Shown here: in pieces, positions 14,915 to 23,622 of the stretch
Position numbering within the stretch: the first letter of the stretch is position 1
How the letters are laid out: each line of letters starts with the position of its first letter
NCBI RefSeq assembly: GCF_009741925.1
Contig: NZ_WPCC01000033.1
Span: 1 to 34,831 of the forward strand
Reading direction: 5' to 3'
Source of the DNA: Natronomonas sp. CBA1123
GTDB lineage: Archaea > Halobacteriota > Halobacteria > Halobacteriales > Haloarculaceae
Length of the DNA stretch: 34,831 nt
Notes under the pieces: model-generated
Databases searched by the model: none
What the model was told of the DNA's origin: nothing
What the model saw: only the letters and a program-made list of their open reading frames with translations
Translations under genes and position numbers: made by a program

Positions 14915-15909
14915 CACGAAACCCCGCGGTCCACGACGTCTTCGGAGGACTCCTCGCCGTCGGTGCCGTCGTCCGGTTCGGGTCCAGCCGACCCGTCGTA
15001 GAACCGCCTGAACACCTCGTCGAGCGGCGCGTCCTCGATGGTGAAATCGAGTACGTCGAAGTCGGTCAGGTGCTCGATGAGCGCGTTGTAGCGCCCGGTG
15101 AAGGTAAACGAGAACGCGGTCGCCTCGGCCGAGTCGGTGCCGTCACGTCGGGGTGGGTCCTCACCGGACCCGACGGTGAGATTGGCGACGCCATCGATGT
15201 CGAAAGCCGACGGGGGAACCGCCTCGGCGACCCGAAGGTGAACCGATTTCCCGCCGCGACTCCGTAGCGTCTCGATGTTTTCGAGTTCGACGAGTTGGCC
15301 GTTCCGGATGATGCCGACGCGGTCGCAGATTTTCTGGACTTCGCTGAGGATGTGCGAAGACATGAAAAAGGTGACTCCGTTTTCCCGTTCGGTGCGGACG
15401 AACTCGTCGAACCGCTCCTGTTTGATGGGGTCGAGTCCGCTCGTCGGTTCGTCCATGAACACGAGTTCGGGGTCGTGCATGAACGCGAGAACGATGGCGA
15501 GCATCTGCTTGTTGCCACGGGAGTACTCGCCGATGGGGCGTTCCAGTGGTGGACTGAACAACTCCAGTAGCTCCCCCCTTCGCTCCTCGCCGCGCAACGA
15601 CCCGTAATACTCGAGCAGTCGCTCTCCGGTCACTGTTCCGTCGAGACCCGGGTCGCTCGGCAGGTAGCCGATGTTCCGTCGAGCCTCGACCATCGCCCGC
15701 TCGTCGGCGATGTCGTTGCCGAGAACCGTCGCCGACCCCGCAGTCGGGGATTGAAACCCCAGCAGGGTTCGAATCGCCGTCGTCTTGCCCGCACCGTTCG
15801 GCCCGAGAAAGCCGAACACCTCGCCCCGCTCGACGGAGAGGCTGAGGTCCTCGATACCCCGAGTGTCGCCGTAGTACTTGCTCAACCCCGCGGCGTCGAT
15901 AACAGGCAT
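14914..15909 (-). CDS. ABC-2 type exporter, ATP-binding subunit
   Basis: A 331-residue ABC ATPase. It carries Walker A (GPNGAGKTTAI, about residue 36), the Q-loop region around YLPSDPGLDG, the signature as EYSRGNKQMLAIVLAF (SRGNKQ in place of LSGGQ, common in this subfamily), Walker B (ELVFMDEPTSGLDP) and the H-loop (FFMSSHILSEV). A C-terminal domain of about 100 residues follows, ending in an acidic tail. It energises export with the permease encoded next. A TATA element (15931-15940) is centred about 27 bases before the ATG at 15909, so this is the first gene of a leaderless operon. Confidence 0.9.
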   Translation of the reverse strand: MPVIDAAGLSKYYGDTRGIEDLSLSVERGEVFGFLGPNGAGKTTAIRTLLGFQSPTAGSATVLGNDIADERAMVEARRNIGYLPSDPGLDGTVTGERLLEYYGSLRGEERRGELLELFSPPLERPIGEYSRGNKQMLAIVLAFMHDPELVFMDEPTSGLDPIKQERFDEFVRTERENGVTFFMSSHILSEVQKICDRVGIIRNGQLVELENIETLRSRGGKSVHLRVAEAVPPSAFDIDGVANLTVGSGEDPPRRDGTDSAEATAFSFTFTGRYNALIEHLTDFDVLDFTIEDAPLDEVFRRFYDGSAGPEPDDGTDGEESSEDVVDRGVS

Positions 15910-15930
15910 TGGTTTCCCCGACCCACGTTT

Positions 15931-15940
15931 CGTTTAAAAA
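15931..15940 (-). promoter_or_regulatory. TATA box of the ABC-2/COG1361 operon
   Basis: TTTTTAAACG on the minus strand, about 27 bases before the ATPase ATG at 15909. Confidence 0.55.
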
Positions 15941-16058
15941 TTCATAAACCTACCCTCGGTCGAACAACGCTGCAACGACACTCGGCCCGGGTGTAGTAAT
16001 AAACGACGCGGCGATGCGAGGCCCGGTGGTTATTGTGCCGGCCGCACACGTAGTACGT

Positions 16059-17485
16059 ATGAGTGAAGATGCCAAGCACGGCTCGTCGGTTCCCGCCGAC
16101 CCCGACGGCCCCGCCGAGAGTGGTCCCGGCGACCCGCCCAGCGACCCCTCCCGCCGTATCCGCCGAACCTCACCCATCCGTCGCTCCATTTCCTCCATCA
16201 GATGCGGGACGTCATCGACTTCGGGGAGAAGGCGCTCGCGACACGGGACGTGGTCCGCAGTCGCTTGCCCGGCGAGGGCGACGTGTTCTCGCTGGCCCAT
16301 CCCGACCACACCAAGCGCGTCCTGCTGACCGAACGCGAGAAGTTCCGCAAGAGCGACGACTTCAACATCGCCTTCGGGGAGGGGTTGTTGACCGTCGAGG
16401 GCGAGGAGTGGCGGAAACAGCGCGACGTACTCCAGCCGCTTTTCACCCGCGACAGCGTGATGGACTACGCCGACGGCATGGTCGAGCAGATTCAACGCCG
16501 GAGCGACCGCTGGTCCGACGGCGACCGCTTCGATTTGCAGGCGCAGTTCACCGACATGACGCTGGACGTGCTGTTCGCGACGGTGCTCGGTCGGGAACTC
16601 GACCTCGACGGCGACACTCGCATCCGTGAGGCTGCCGAGGCGCTCCACGACTGGTTCGTTCCCACGTCGTATCTGCTCCCGAAGTGGGTGCCGACGCCCG
16701 CACGGCGGCGGTTCCGGGAGGGGAAGGCGACGCTTCAGGAGGAGGCCCAGCGGCTGCTCGATGAGAAGTCGGGAGAGGCGCCGACGAACCCCTCGGAGGC
16801 CGACGACCTGCTGTCGCTTCTGGTCGGACTGCGGGAGGCCGGCGTCGCGGAGTCAGGGATGTTGACCGACGAGCGCCTCCGCGACCAGATGGTCACCATC
16901 ATCTTCGCCGGCCACGACACGACGACCACGTCGCTGACCTTCGCCTTCTGGGCGCTGGCGAACAACCCCGAGGTCCGCGAGCGGTTCCACGCCGAAGTCG
17001 ACGAACTCGACGGCCCGCCGACGATGGACGACGTCAAGGACTTGGAGGTGACCGACCGCGTGTTGACCGAGACGCTGCGACTGTTCCCACCGGTGTACTC
17101 GCTGCCGCGGGAGAGCAAAGAGGAGACCGTCTTCGACGGCTACCGAATCCCCGCGGAGAGTCGGATTATCCTGCCGATTCGGCACATCCAGCGGGACCCC
17201 CGGTTCTTCGAGGACCCCGAGACGTTCCGGCCATCGCGGTGGGACGGCGAGTTGCGTCGCGAACTCCACGACTTCGCCTACGCCCCATTCGGGGGCGGCC
17301 CCCGCATCTGTATCGGCCGGGAGTTCGCGCTACTGGAGGCGAAACTGGCGCTTGCGACCATCGGCCGAAACTACGAACTGTACTGGCTCGGGGAGAACGG
17401 ACCCGACGGCGAACCGCCGGTCTCACCCGAGATGACGATGCGGATGGAACCCGGACAGGAGTTCCTCGTCTCCGAGCGCTCCTGA
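16059..17485 (+). pseudogene. Cytochrome P450, N-terminal frameshift
   Basis: The main frame carries a near-complete P450. It has I-helix FAGHDTTTTSL, K-helix ETLRLFP (ExxR), and the heme-thiolate loop FAPFGGGPRICIG-like (APFGGGPRICIGREFALLE) with its cysteine ligand. The frame has no start codon before Met at 16202, yet reads sensibly further upstream (LPPYPPNLTHPSLHFLHQ). A good start, ATG 16059, lies in another frame (MSEDAKHGSSVP). One missing base around 16125-16150 joins them into a protein of about 475 residues. With class P450s acting as mono-oxygenases, the substrate may be a lipid, carotenoid or other small molecule; no redox partner gene is adjacent. A TTATT element near 16030-16034 is suitably spaced from the ATG. 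Confidence 0.85.
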
Positions 17486-17551
17486 ATCGTCGCGTCCGGT
17501 TCCACTCCCTTGGACGCCCGTCGGTCCCACTCAGTAGGAACCACGGTCTAC

Positions 17552-17558
17552 GTTTATG
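17552..17558 (+). promoter_or_regulatory. TATA box of the PEBP gene
   Basis: GTTTATG, about 34 bases before the ATG at 17589; initiation is expected near 17580-17585. Confidence 0.45.
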
Positions 17559-17572
17559 TCGGTTCGAGCCAG

Positions 17573-17585
17573 TGTGTGAGACACA
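17573..17585. promoter_or_regulatory. Perfect 5-3-5 inverted repeat at the PEBP transcription start
   Basis: TGTGT-GAG-ACACA lies between the TATA element and the ATG at 17589. In archaea, repressors often bind at the transcription start; this could be such an operator, or chance. Confidence 0.35.
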
Positions 17586-17588
17586 ATC

Positions 17589-18044
17589 ATGACAGAGCTT
17601 CAACTCACGAGTCCGGTGTTCGCCGACGGCGATGCGATACCACGGCAGTACGGCTACACGGAGACGAACGTGAACCCACCGCTCGAAATAACCGGCGTCC
17701 CGGACGACGCCGAGGCATTGGCGCTGGTAGTCGATGACCCCGACGCCGTCGAACCGGCCGGGAAGGTGTGGGACCACTGGGTAGTGTACGACATCGACCC
17801 CGCGACGACGACCATCCCCGAAGACTGGGACGGGGGCAACGCCCTCGACGGGACCAACGACTACGGCGAGACGGGCTACGGCGGCCCGAACCCGCCGGAC
17901 CGCGAACACACCTATCGGTTCCGGCTGTACGCGCTCGATGCGCCGGTGGACCTCGATGCCGGCGCGTCGAAAGCCGAACTCGAAACCGCGATGGACGGTC
18001 ACATCCTCGCCGACGCTACGCTCGAAGGCACCTACGCGCCGTAG
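17589..18044 (+). CDS. YbhB/YbcL family Raf-kinase-inhibitor-like (PEBP) protein
   Basis: A 151-residue soluble protein that matches the prokaryotic PEBP family over its full length. It opens with SPVFADGDAIPRQYGY, then NVNPPLEITGVPDDAEALALVVDDPDA (the DDPDAP-like anion-binding motif). It continues with DHWVVYDIDP, the GxNDYGETGYGGPNPPDREHTYRF ligand-site region and a C-terminal helix (LEGTYAP end). Members bind phosphate- or lipid-like anions; prokaryotic functions are mostly unknown. It follows the P450 gene by about 100 bases but has its own promoter. There is no signal peptide, so it is probably cytoplasmic. Confidence 0.9.
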   Translation: MTELQLTSPVFADGDAIPRQYGYTETNVNPPLEITGVPDDAEALALVVDDPDAVEPAGKVWDHWVVYDIDPATTTIPEDWDGGNALDGTNDYGETGYGGPNPPDREHTYRFRLYALDAPVDLDAGASKAELETAMDGHILADATLEGTYAP

Positions 18045-18140
18045 GCTCCCGGCCGTCCGTTCTGATTCGGGGGGAGCCACGGCGAGACACTTCTCGGCGA
18101 CGAATAGGCGGCCGGTAGCGGAAGCGGTTCGAGCAGCCAG

Positions 18141-18148
18141 TATATAAA
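18141..18148 (+). promoter_or_regulatory. TATA box of the secreted repeat-protein gene
   Basis: TATATAAA followed by ATAACC. Initiation would be near 18171, leaving a leader of about 30 bases. A second AT-rich element (ATTATTATATTA, 18176-18187) is closer to the ATG at 18202. Confidence 0.45.
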
Positions 18149-18201
18149 TAACCGTCTATAGCTCGCGTTATTCTGATTATTATATTAGATGACGGGACGC
18201 T

Positions 18202-19410
18202 ATGCGACGTGAATCCCTCCAAGCCCTCTCGGTCGTCGTCGCAGTCGCGGTGTTCGTCGGCACCGGCATCGCACCGGTGGCGGCGGTCGGCGACGGCGTC
18301 GACCTCGGCGGCGAGAACGGTATCGATGTCGGAACAGACGGACTCAACGCGAGTATCGGCGGGGGCGACGGGGCCTCCGTCGAAGTTGGCAGCAACGACG
18401 GCGTCGACATCGGTGCCGGTGGCGAAGACGGCGTCGACGTCGGCACCGACGGGGTCGAGGTCGGAGGCTCGAACGTCACGACAGACGGCTTCGGGGAGGT
18501 CGAACCGAGCGACGACGGCGTTGGAACCTCACAGGTCGACTTCGGTTCGGGTGACACACCCGAGTTGACCGACGTGGAGTTCGACTCCAAAGAGGACATC
18601 CCCAAGAACGCACAGGTGCTTCGGCTGTTGCTCCGGAGCATTCCCGAAATCAACCGGACCGGTCCGGAGGATTTCCCAATCGGCGACGAGCGGGCGGCGC
18701 TCAACGTCTGTGACCCACTCGACGTCGAGCCCGGCGACCTTCCCCTTGAGTTGCTCCCGAGCCTCCAGGACGTCCCGGAACCGCTGCAAGTGCCGGGCGT
18801 CCCCTCGACCATCCTCTCGAACGAGGCCCTCGCCGGCATCCTGCTGGGGCTGATTCCGGCGCCGTGTGAGGTGTTCAACCCGAACGACCCACAGATAGAC
18901 CCGACGGACGTACCCGACGAACCCCGCGGGCAGTTCGACATCCAGCGTGCAGGAGCCTACGAGTACAACGGGAGTCAAGGCGGCGTCATCCTCGTTGACG
19001 GGTCGGGCACGCTCAACGAGTCCGCTGACGGCCCCCGTACTGACGTGAAAGTCGGCGCGCTCGCCACGCAAGACTTCGGCGACTTCGATACGGAACTGAC
19101 GTTCAACGACGGCAAGAACGACTACGGCGTCGAGCGGCTTCGAGCGCGATACAACGACGACGGCGTCAAACTCCGGTTGGTGCTCTCGTTGGTCGACAAG
19201 CAGGCGGGCGTCGACCTCTCCTGTGACAGTTCCCCCGACGAGGCCGTCTTAGAGGAGGCCTTCGCGAAGGACCTCGACCAACTGCAGGAGAACCCGCTGG
19301 CGCCGTGTGAAATCGAGTTCATCGGCCTTCCACAGACGCTGCTCGACCCCGGCCTCGTCTTCCAGATTCTCGCCGGGCTGAGCGAGACGGCGACGAACCC
19401 GGGGGGCTGA
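18202..19410 (+). CDS. Secreted protein of unknown function with Gly/Asp/Val repeats
   Basis: A 402-residue protein with a Sec-type signal peptide (about residues 1-28, charged start, hydrophobic core VVVAVAVFVG, APVAA before the likely cut). Residues about 30-90 are built from short units of the form DGVDVG / NGIDVG / DGVDIG, which resemble a beta-solenoid or calcium-binding roll without matching the RTX consensus exactly. The remaining 300 residues have four cysteines; two lie in repeated APCE motifs (near residues 230 and 373), each next to a hydrophobic Leu/Pro-rich segment, which suggests internal duplication and disulfides. Similar haloarchaeal secreted proteins exist but I cannot name a family. 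It precedes a pilin-like surface gene. Confidence 0.75.
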   Translation: MRRESLQALSVVVAVAVFVGTGIAPVAAVGDGVDLGGENGIDVGTDGLNASIGGGDGASVEVGSNDGVDIGAGGEDGVDVGTDGVEVGGSNVTTDGFGEVEPSDDGVGTSQVDFGSGDTPELTDVEFDSKEDIPKNAQVLRLLLRSIPEINRTGPEDFPIGDERAALNVCDPLDVEPGDLPLELLPSLQDVPEPLQVPGVPSTILSNEALAGILLGLIPAPCEVFNPNDPQIDPTDVPDEPRGQFDIQRAGAYEYNGSQGGVILVDGSGTLNESADGPRTDVKVGALATQDFGDFDTELTFNDGKNDYGVERLRARYNDDGVKLRLVLSLVDKQAGVDLSCDSSPDEAVLEEAFAKDLDQLQENPLAPCEIEFIGLPQTLLDPGLVFQILAGLSETATNPGG

Positions 19411-19465
19411 GCCAGCGCCACGAGGCCATCGAAATCGGGATACAGCGTCTGGAATCGGACGTACG

Positions 19466-19472
19466 TATAAAA
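19466..19472 (+). promoter_or_regulatory. TATA box of the pilin-like surface-protein gene
   Basis: GTATAAA (19466-19472), centred about 35 bases before the ATG at 19504. ATAAAAACCAC occurs twice (from 19467 and from 19481), a short direct repeat. Confidence 0.5.
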
Positions 19473-19503
19473 ACCACCGGATAAAAACCACTCAAAGCCC
19501 CAC

Positions 19504-21246
19504 ATGAAGTCCCCTCCGCTACCCTCCGTGAGACTCGGCGGTGACGAACGCGGTGCCTCGGAAGTCGTCGGCGCGATACTGGTGTTCGGCCTGTTGGTCA
19601 TGTTGCTCTCTATCATCCAACTGCAGGCGGTGCCGAACGCCAACGCCGGCGTGGAATACGAACACAGCCAGGCGGCCCAAGGTGACCTCGACCGACTCGA
19701 CGAGTCGATAGACCGAACCGTCGAAACCGGCAACAGCGAGGGCGTCGGGGTACAACTCGGCACGCAGTATCCGACCCGGCTGGTGACGTTCAATCCACCA
19801 CCGCCGGAGGGTTCCTTGCGGACCGAGAACCGACGAGCCCTCCGAATCGACAACGCCAGCGCCTCCGGACCCGCCGGCGTCCTTCTCGACGGCCGAGAAC
19901 TGCAGTATCACTCCCACTCGCTCGTCTACGAGGCCGACTACAACGAGTACGACAACGCCGCCCGACGTGTCAGAGAGGTCGGCATCGGATACAACGAGTT
20001 CCGCGACGGCACCGTCGTCCGGACCCAGCCGTTCATCGACGGAGCGACGGTCGAGTTGGTGACGTTCAACCGCTCCTTCGAGGCGCAATCGAGCGGGTCG
20101 AAGCTCATCGAACCGACCGACGTGAGCGGGCCGGCGACGACGGTTCCCGTCGAGAACGCCGCAGCCAACGAATCGATTCGCATCGAAGTGCCGACAGCCT
20201 TGGACAACGAGACGTGGAGCGAGGCCCTCGACGACGAACTCATCGAGAACGGCGGCCACGTCGAATCCTTCGGCGTCAACGACACGACCGACCGCCTCGT
20301 CGTCCACCTCGAACCCGGTGTCACCTACGACCTCCGAATGGCCGACGTTGGCTTCGGCGACGCCGACTCCGAGGAACCGCTGTACATGGTTCCATCGCCG
20401 GGGTCGGAGGGGCCGGCCAGCGTCGATGTCGGCCGGGAGGGGTCGGTCAGCGTCGAGGTGCGCGACAAGTACAACAACCCCGTCGAGGGCGTCGACCTCA
20501 CCGCGGAGTTGGCGCCCGGAAACGGAACGATAGCCAACGGAACCACCAGCGGGACGGTAGTGAACGTCTCGACGAACGCCTCCGGCATCGCGACGGTGCG
20601 CTACGACGCGCCCAACGGCTTCGACGCCGAAGTCGTTCGGTTCTCGCCGGTCGACGACGACTCGACGCTCCAGCCACGGGACGCCCTCGTGTTGACCGGA
20701 TTTGCCGGCGACCAATCCGTCGTGATGCGGGGTGCCGGCGGGGGAGCCGACACCAACCAGTTGACGCTCCGCGTCCAGAACCTCGGCGAGAAGCGGGAGG
20801 TGTTGGGTGTCGAACTCGACTCCGCGAAGGAGGTCACAGCGACGGAGGTCGCCGCCCGGTCGGGACTGTCCGGAACGCTCGCCGGCATCGGCGACGACCT
20901 CTTCGACCTCGGGGAACTCGTCATCGGGTCGGACCTCCCGGAGGTGAACCAGGTCGGAGCGAGCAACATCTCGTATGCTCCGGGCGAAATAACCGGACTC
21001 GCGGTCAACAACGGTTCCAGTACCGATTCGACGACGCTCACTGCACCACAGGGTGCCGGCCCGGACTTCGTCACCGGCGACCGACTCCCCACTCTCGGCG
21101 TCGGCGAGGTCGCGGACCTCCGGTTCACGTTCAACGAGAACTACGAGGTCGGCGGTTCGAAACTGTTCGTCGCCGAAATCACCGTCTACTACACCGGCGG
21201 GCAGTCGGAGACCTACCAGGTGCAGTTCGCCGACGACGGCTCTTGA
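19504..21246 (+). CDS. Large surface protein with type IV pilin-like N-terminus and Ig-like domain (DUF7289-like)
   Basis: A 580-residue protein. Residues 15-40 read DERGASEVVGAILVFGLLVML, which is the charged-Gly-Ala-Ser-Glu-hydrophobic layout of archaeal type III signal peptides cut by the prepilin peptidase before a membrane helix. The extracellular part is acidic and contains several N-x-S/T sequons. Around residues 305-390 a bacterial Ig-like (Big_1-type) domain is visible (VSVEVRDKYNNPVEGVDLTA, then NASGIATVRYDAP). The length is far beyond ordinary pilins (about 150), so it is more likely a large pilin-like or pseudopilin-tethered surface protein. The role could be adhesion or cell-surface structure. 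Confidence 0.8.
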   Translation: MKSPPLPSVRLGGDERGASEVVGAILVFGLLVMLLSIIQLQAVPNANAGVEYEHSQAAQGDLDRLDESIDRTVETGNSEGVGVQLGTQYPTRLVTFNPPPPEGSLRTENRRALRIDNASASGPAGVLLDGRELQYHSHSLVYEADYNEYDNAARRVREVGIGYNEFRDGTVVRTQPFIDGATVELVTFNRSFEAQSSGSKLIEPTDVSGPATTVPVENAAANESIRIEVPTALDNETWSEALDDELIENGGHVESFGVNDTTDRLVVHLEPGVTYDLRMADVGFGDADSEEPLYMVPSPGSEGPASVDVGREGSVSVEVRDKYNNPVEGVDLTAELAPGNGTIANGTTSGTVVNVSTNASGIATVRYDAPNGFDAEVVRFSPVDDDSTLQPRDALVLTGFAGDQSVVMRGAGGGADTNQLTLRVQNLGEKREVLGVELDSAKEVTATEVAARSGLSGTLAGIGDDLFDLGELVIGSDLPEVNQVGASNISYAPGEITGLAVNNGSSTDSTTLTAPQGAGPDFVTGDRLPTLGVGEVADLRFTFNENYEVGGSKLFVAEITVYYTGGQSETYQVQFADDGS

Positions 21247-21272
21247 CCGACGACATCGCGGTTGGCCGCCAG

Positions 21273-21279
21273 ATATAAC
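21273..21279 (+). promoter_or_regulatory. TATA box of the 74-residue membrane protein
   Basis: ATATAAC, about 30 bases before the ATG at 21306; nearly leaderless. Confidence 0.45.
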
Positions 21280-21305
21280 ACTGGGTCGACAGAAACAGGC
21301 GCCCG

Positions 21306-21530
21306 ATGGACGAAGCACTCGAAGTCGTCGAGGTACTGGCGGATTCGGGTCTCGAAGAAGCCCTCGCGTGGATACTGCGCATCCTGGGTGTGCTGGCGAT
21401 ACTGGCCGGCCTCGGGTTGTGGCTGCTCACCGACGCTGGGTTGCTCGTGTTGCCGGCGGCGCTGATACTGCTCGGTGTCTTATTGCTCGTGATTCCGCAG
21501 GTGCTGCTCGCGCTCACCGAACTCGCCTGA
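21306..21530 (+). CDS. Small two-helix membrane protein, function unknown
   Basis: A 74-residue protein with an acidic N-terminal helix (MDEALEVVEVLADSGLEEAL) followed by two hydrophobic helices (WILRILGVLAILAGLGLWLL and LLVLPAALILLGVLLLVIP). The TATA element at the expected distance and the clean membrane topology support a real gene. I recognise no family. It lies between the pilin-like gene and a zinc-ribbon gene. Confidence 0.65.
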   Translation: MDEALEVVEVLADSGLEEALAWILRILGVLAILAGLGLWLLTDAGLLVLPAALILLGVLLLVIPQVLLALTELA

Positions 21531-21604
21531 CGGCGACCGCTCCAGGGGGAGCGGTCGCTCCCTCCCGGCGTTACAGTTACGTCCCCCGCGTGTCAACGAC
21601 CCAC

Positions 21605-21784
21605 ATGGCCACCACCTACTCCTGTGACTGCGGTGCGACGCTCGGTGCCGTCGATGATTTGATTCGGGAGTCGACGCCGACTGGCCGGTCGTGGTACTGT
21701 CGGTACTGTCGGAGTCCAGTCCCGGGGTCGGTCGGCGAGCGACTGGGCCACGTCCGAGACGGGTCACCGACCGACCGGCGCTGA
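21605..21784 (+). CDS. Small zinc-ribbon protein
   Basis: A 59-residue protein. Cys-Asp-Cys-Gly near the start (residues 7-10) and Cys-Arg-Tyr-Cys (about 33-36) form a four-cysteine metal site, as in haloarchaeal zinc-ribbon miniproteins. The rest is polar. A weak TATA-like ACAGTTAC is centred about 27 bases before the ATG. The function is unknown; such proteins may bind nucleic acid or act as small regulators. Confidence 0.65.
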   Translation: MATTYSCDCGATLGAVDDLIRESTPTGRSWYCRYCRSPVPGSVGERLGHVRDGSPTDRR

Positions 21785-21789
21785 GTTGG

Positions 21790-22107
21790 TCACCGTCGGA
21801 GCCAGCCGAGTGCGCCGACGCCGACGAGCGACAACGTACCGCCGAGCAACGACGGAACGAGCGAGGAGACGTGGCCGTTACAGCCATCCGACCACACCAC
21901 CTGCAGGTCGCTCCAGTCGATGTCGACGGTGTAGCCGGGCGGGTAGATGCCGACCGCGTCGTACACCGCGCCGTAGAAGCCGCCGAATTCACAGGCTGCA
22001 AGCGTACTCGTGCCGGTCAAGAACGGAAGCGGAACCAACACGAGACCGACGAGTGCACAGAGCCACGCGAGATACCGAACTCGGCGGGAGTGAAGCGTCG
22101 TGCTCAT
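21790..22107 (-). CDS. Small membrane protein of unknown function
   Basis: A 105-residue protein with hydrophobic segments near residues 12-30 (LAWLCALVGLVLVPLPFLTG) and 80-100 (LVPSLLGGTLSLVGVGALGW), joined by a loop with two cysteines (ACEFGG and DGCNGH) that may form a disulfide outside the cell. The ATG at 22107 is preferred over an upstream codon at 22134, because it lies about 28 bases from the T-rich element at 22133-22139. It ends five bases from the convergent zinc-ribbon gene. No family is recognised. Confidence 0.65.
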   Translation of the reverse strand: MSTTLHSRRVRYLAWLCALVGLVLVPLPFLTGTSTLAACEFGGFYGAVYDAVGIYPPGYTVDIDWSDLQVVWSDGCNGHVSSLVPSLLGGTLSLVGVGALGWLRR

Positions 22108-22132
22108 GACAGCGGCTGTCCAGCGCCAGTCC

Positions 22133-22139
22133 AAAAAAA
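22133..22139 (-). terminator. T7 tract between DUF445 gene and downstream small gene
   Basis: Seven Ts on the minus strand, 12 bases after the DUF445 stop, fit an archaeal terminator. The same tract is centred about 28 bases before the next ATG (22107), so it may also work as the TATA region of that gene. Confidence 0.45.
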
Positions 22140-22150
22140 TGTCGGCTGTC

Positions 22151-23510
22151 TCACACGGCGGTGACGACGAGCAACTGAACCCAACCGGCGACGAACCCCA
22201 GCGCCGCGCCGACGCCGATGAGGAGCCACTCGTCTTCCTTGAACGCCGCCCGGAGCATGCGGGCGAACTCCTCCGGCGGGAGATTCTTCATCCGACCGGC
22301 CATCAACTGCTGGATGGCCTCGCTGCGTTCGGCGTTGAACTCGGGGTCGGACATCGGTTCGATGGCGTACTCGACGCCGCGGTCGGCGATGTCCTCGCGG
22401 ATGGCGTCGTACTGTCGGGGGCCGGTCGTAAACCGCAACAGTGGCGCGGCCAGTCCCATCGACGAGTCGACGGCCTCGCGGAGTTCCTCCGCTATCATCT
22501 TGTGTGTCCGGTCGGCGTTGGGGCCGTTGAGGAGGTTCCGGGCGACGTTTTCGAGGTTGATAACCTCCTCGGCGACGATGGAAGCGTACGTTTCGGAGGC
22601 CTCGTCCTGCCGGCGGATGAACAGTCCCTGAATCGTAAACGGGCCGACCTCGTGGGGTTTCATCGGCTGGAAAATCATCTTCAGCGCGAGCCAGTTGGTG
22701 AAGTAGCCGACGAAGATGCCGGCAACGGGCAACACCCACCAGCGGTCGATGAAGACGAACAGCGGAATCGAAAAGCAGCCCAGAATCGTCCCGAAGATGA
22801 ACCCCGACTTGACGAGGAAATCGAACTCCCGTTCGCCGGTTTCGAGGAAGATACGATTGACGAGTTCGGGGTTCTCGCCGAGGTGGTTCATCACCATCAA
22901 CTTGATATCGAGCAGTTCGTCGATGTTCTCGCCGATTCGCTCGGTGATGTGATGGGTGACCTCCGGGAGTTGCTGGGAGACGCGTGCGTGAACCAGCCGA
23001 CGGGTCGCCTCGGGTGAGTCCCGCCACAGTTGCGGCTGTTTCTCGCGGATTATCTCCTCGACCATCCGGTGGATGTCCTCGCTTCCCTCCGCGAGCATGT
23101 GTTCGGCGATGCGTTCGGCGTCGAACTCGTTGTAGAACTCCCGCTGGCTCGCGATTTTGCTGATTCCGGTGTCGACTGAGATACTCCCCATCTTGCGTGC
23201 ACGCGAGGGGAGTGATGCCCTGCCAGCCGATTCGCCCCTGCATCATGCCGGGAATCTGTCTGACACGCTGGGGAAGCGCCGTCGTCAGCAACTCCAATCC
23301 GGGCACGTCGATGCCCCGGAACTCGACCGGTTTGAACAGCATCCGGATGGCGACCCAGTTCGTGATGTAGCCAATGATGCCCGTAATCGGCGGAATGAGG
23401 AGCAGTCGGAGGTCGGCGGCCGCGAGCAGTCGGCGGCTGTCGACGCCGAACTGGAGTAGCGACTCGGCGAGAAAGAACGGGCCGAGTGCGACGCCGAGTG
23501 CCGGAGTCAT
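22151..23510 (-). pseudogene. DUF445-family membrane protein, single frameshift
   Basis: Two frames combine into a DUF445 protein of about 452 residues. The N-terminal part (23510 to about 23213) includes LLIPPITGIIGYITNWVAIRM, the family's first membrane-associated motif, and LPQRVRQIPGMMQGRIGWQG. The C-terminal part (about 23212 to 22151) includes the second copy VLPVAGIFVGYFTNWLALKM and a final hydrophobic helix. Removing one base (the G at 23212) turns ATCACTCCC into ATCATCCCC and joins the frames as GIIPSRARKMGSIS. DUF445 proteins are predicted peripheral or integral membrane proteins of unknown function (YheB/YtwI group). The start ATG at 23510 is well placed but no TATA box is evident. 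Confidence 0.8.
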
Positions 23511-23589
23511 CGGGTAAGTGTCACGTCGAGGGGCGGCCTCTTGACCCCAACGCATGCCGCATGTCAGTACTGCCCAGTTAGCTGGACGA

Positions 23590-23595
23590 TTTATG
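23590..23595 (+). promoter_or_regulatory. TATA box of the second ZIP gene
   Basis: TTTATG, about 30 bases before the ATG at 23623; nearly leaderless. Just upstream is a CCAG-TTAG-CTGG inverted repeat (about 23575-23586) that could be an operator. Confidence 0.4.
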
Positions 23596-23622
23596 CCCGA
23601 TACGCACGAATGTGTCGGATAG

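Noticed and set aside
19519-21318. Long open frame (599 codons) antisense to the pilin-like gene
   Set aside because: No recognisable motif, and composition typical of a shadow frame; the sense frame has a prepilin signal and an Ig-like domain.
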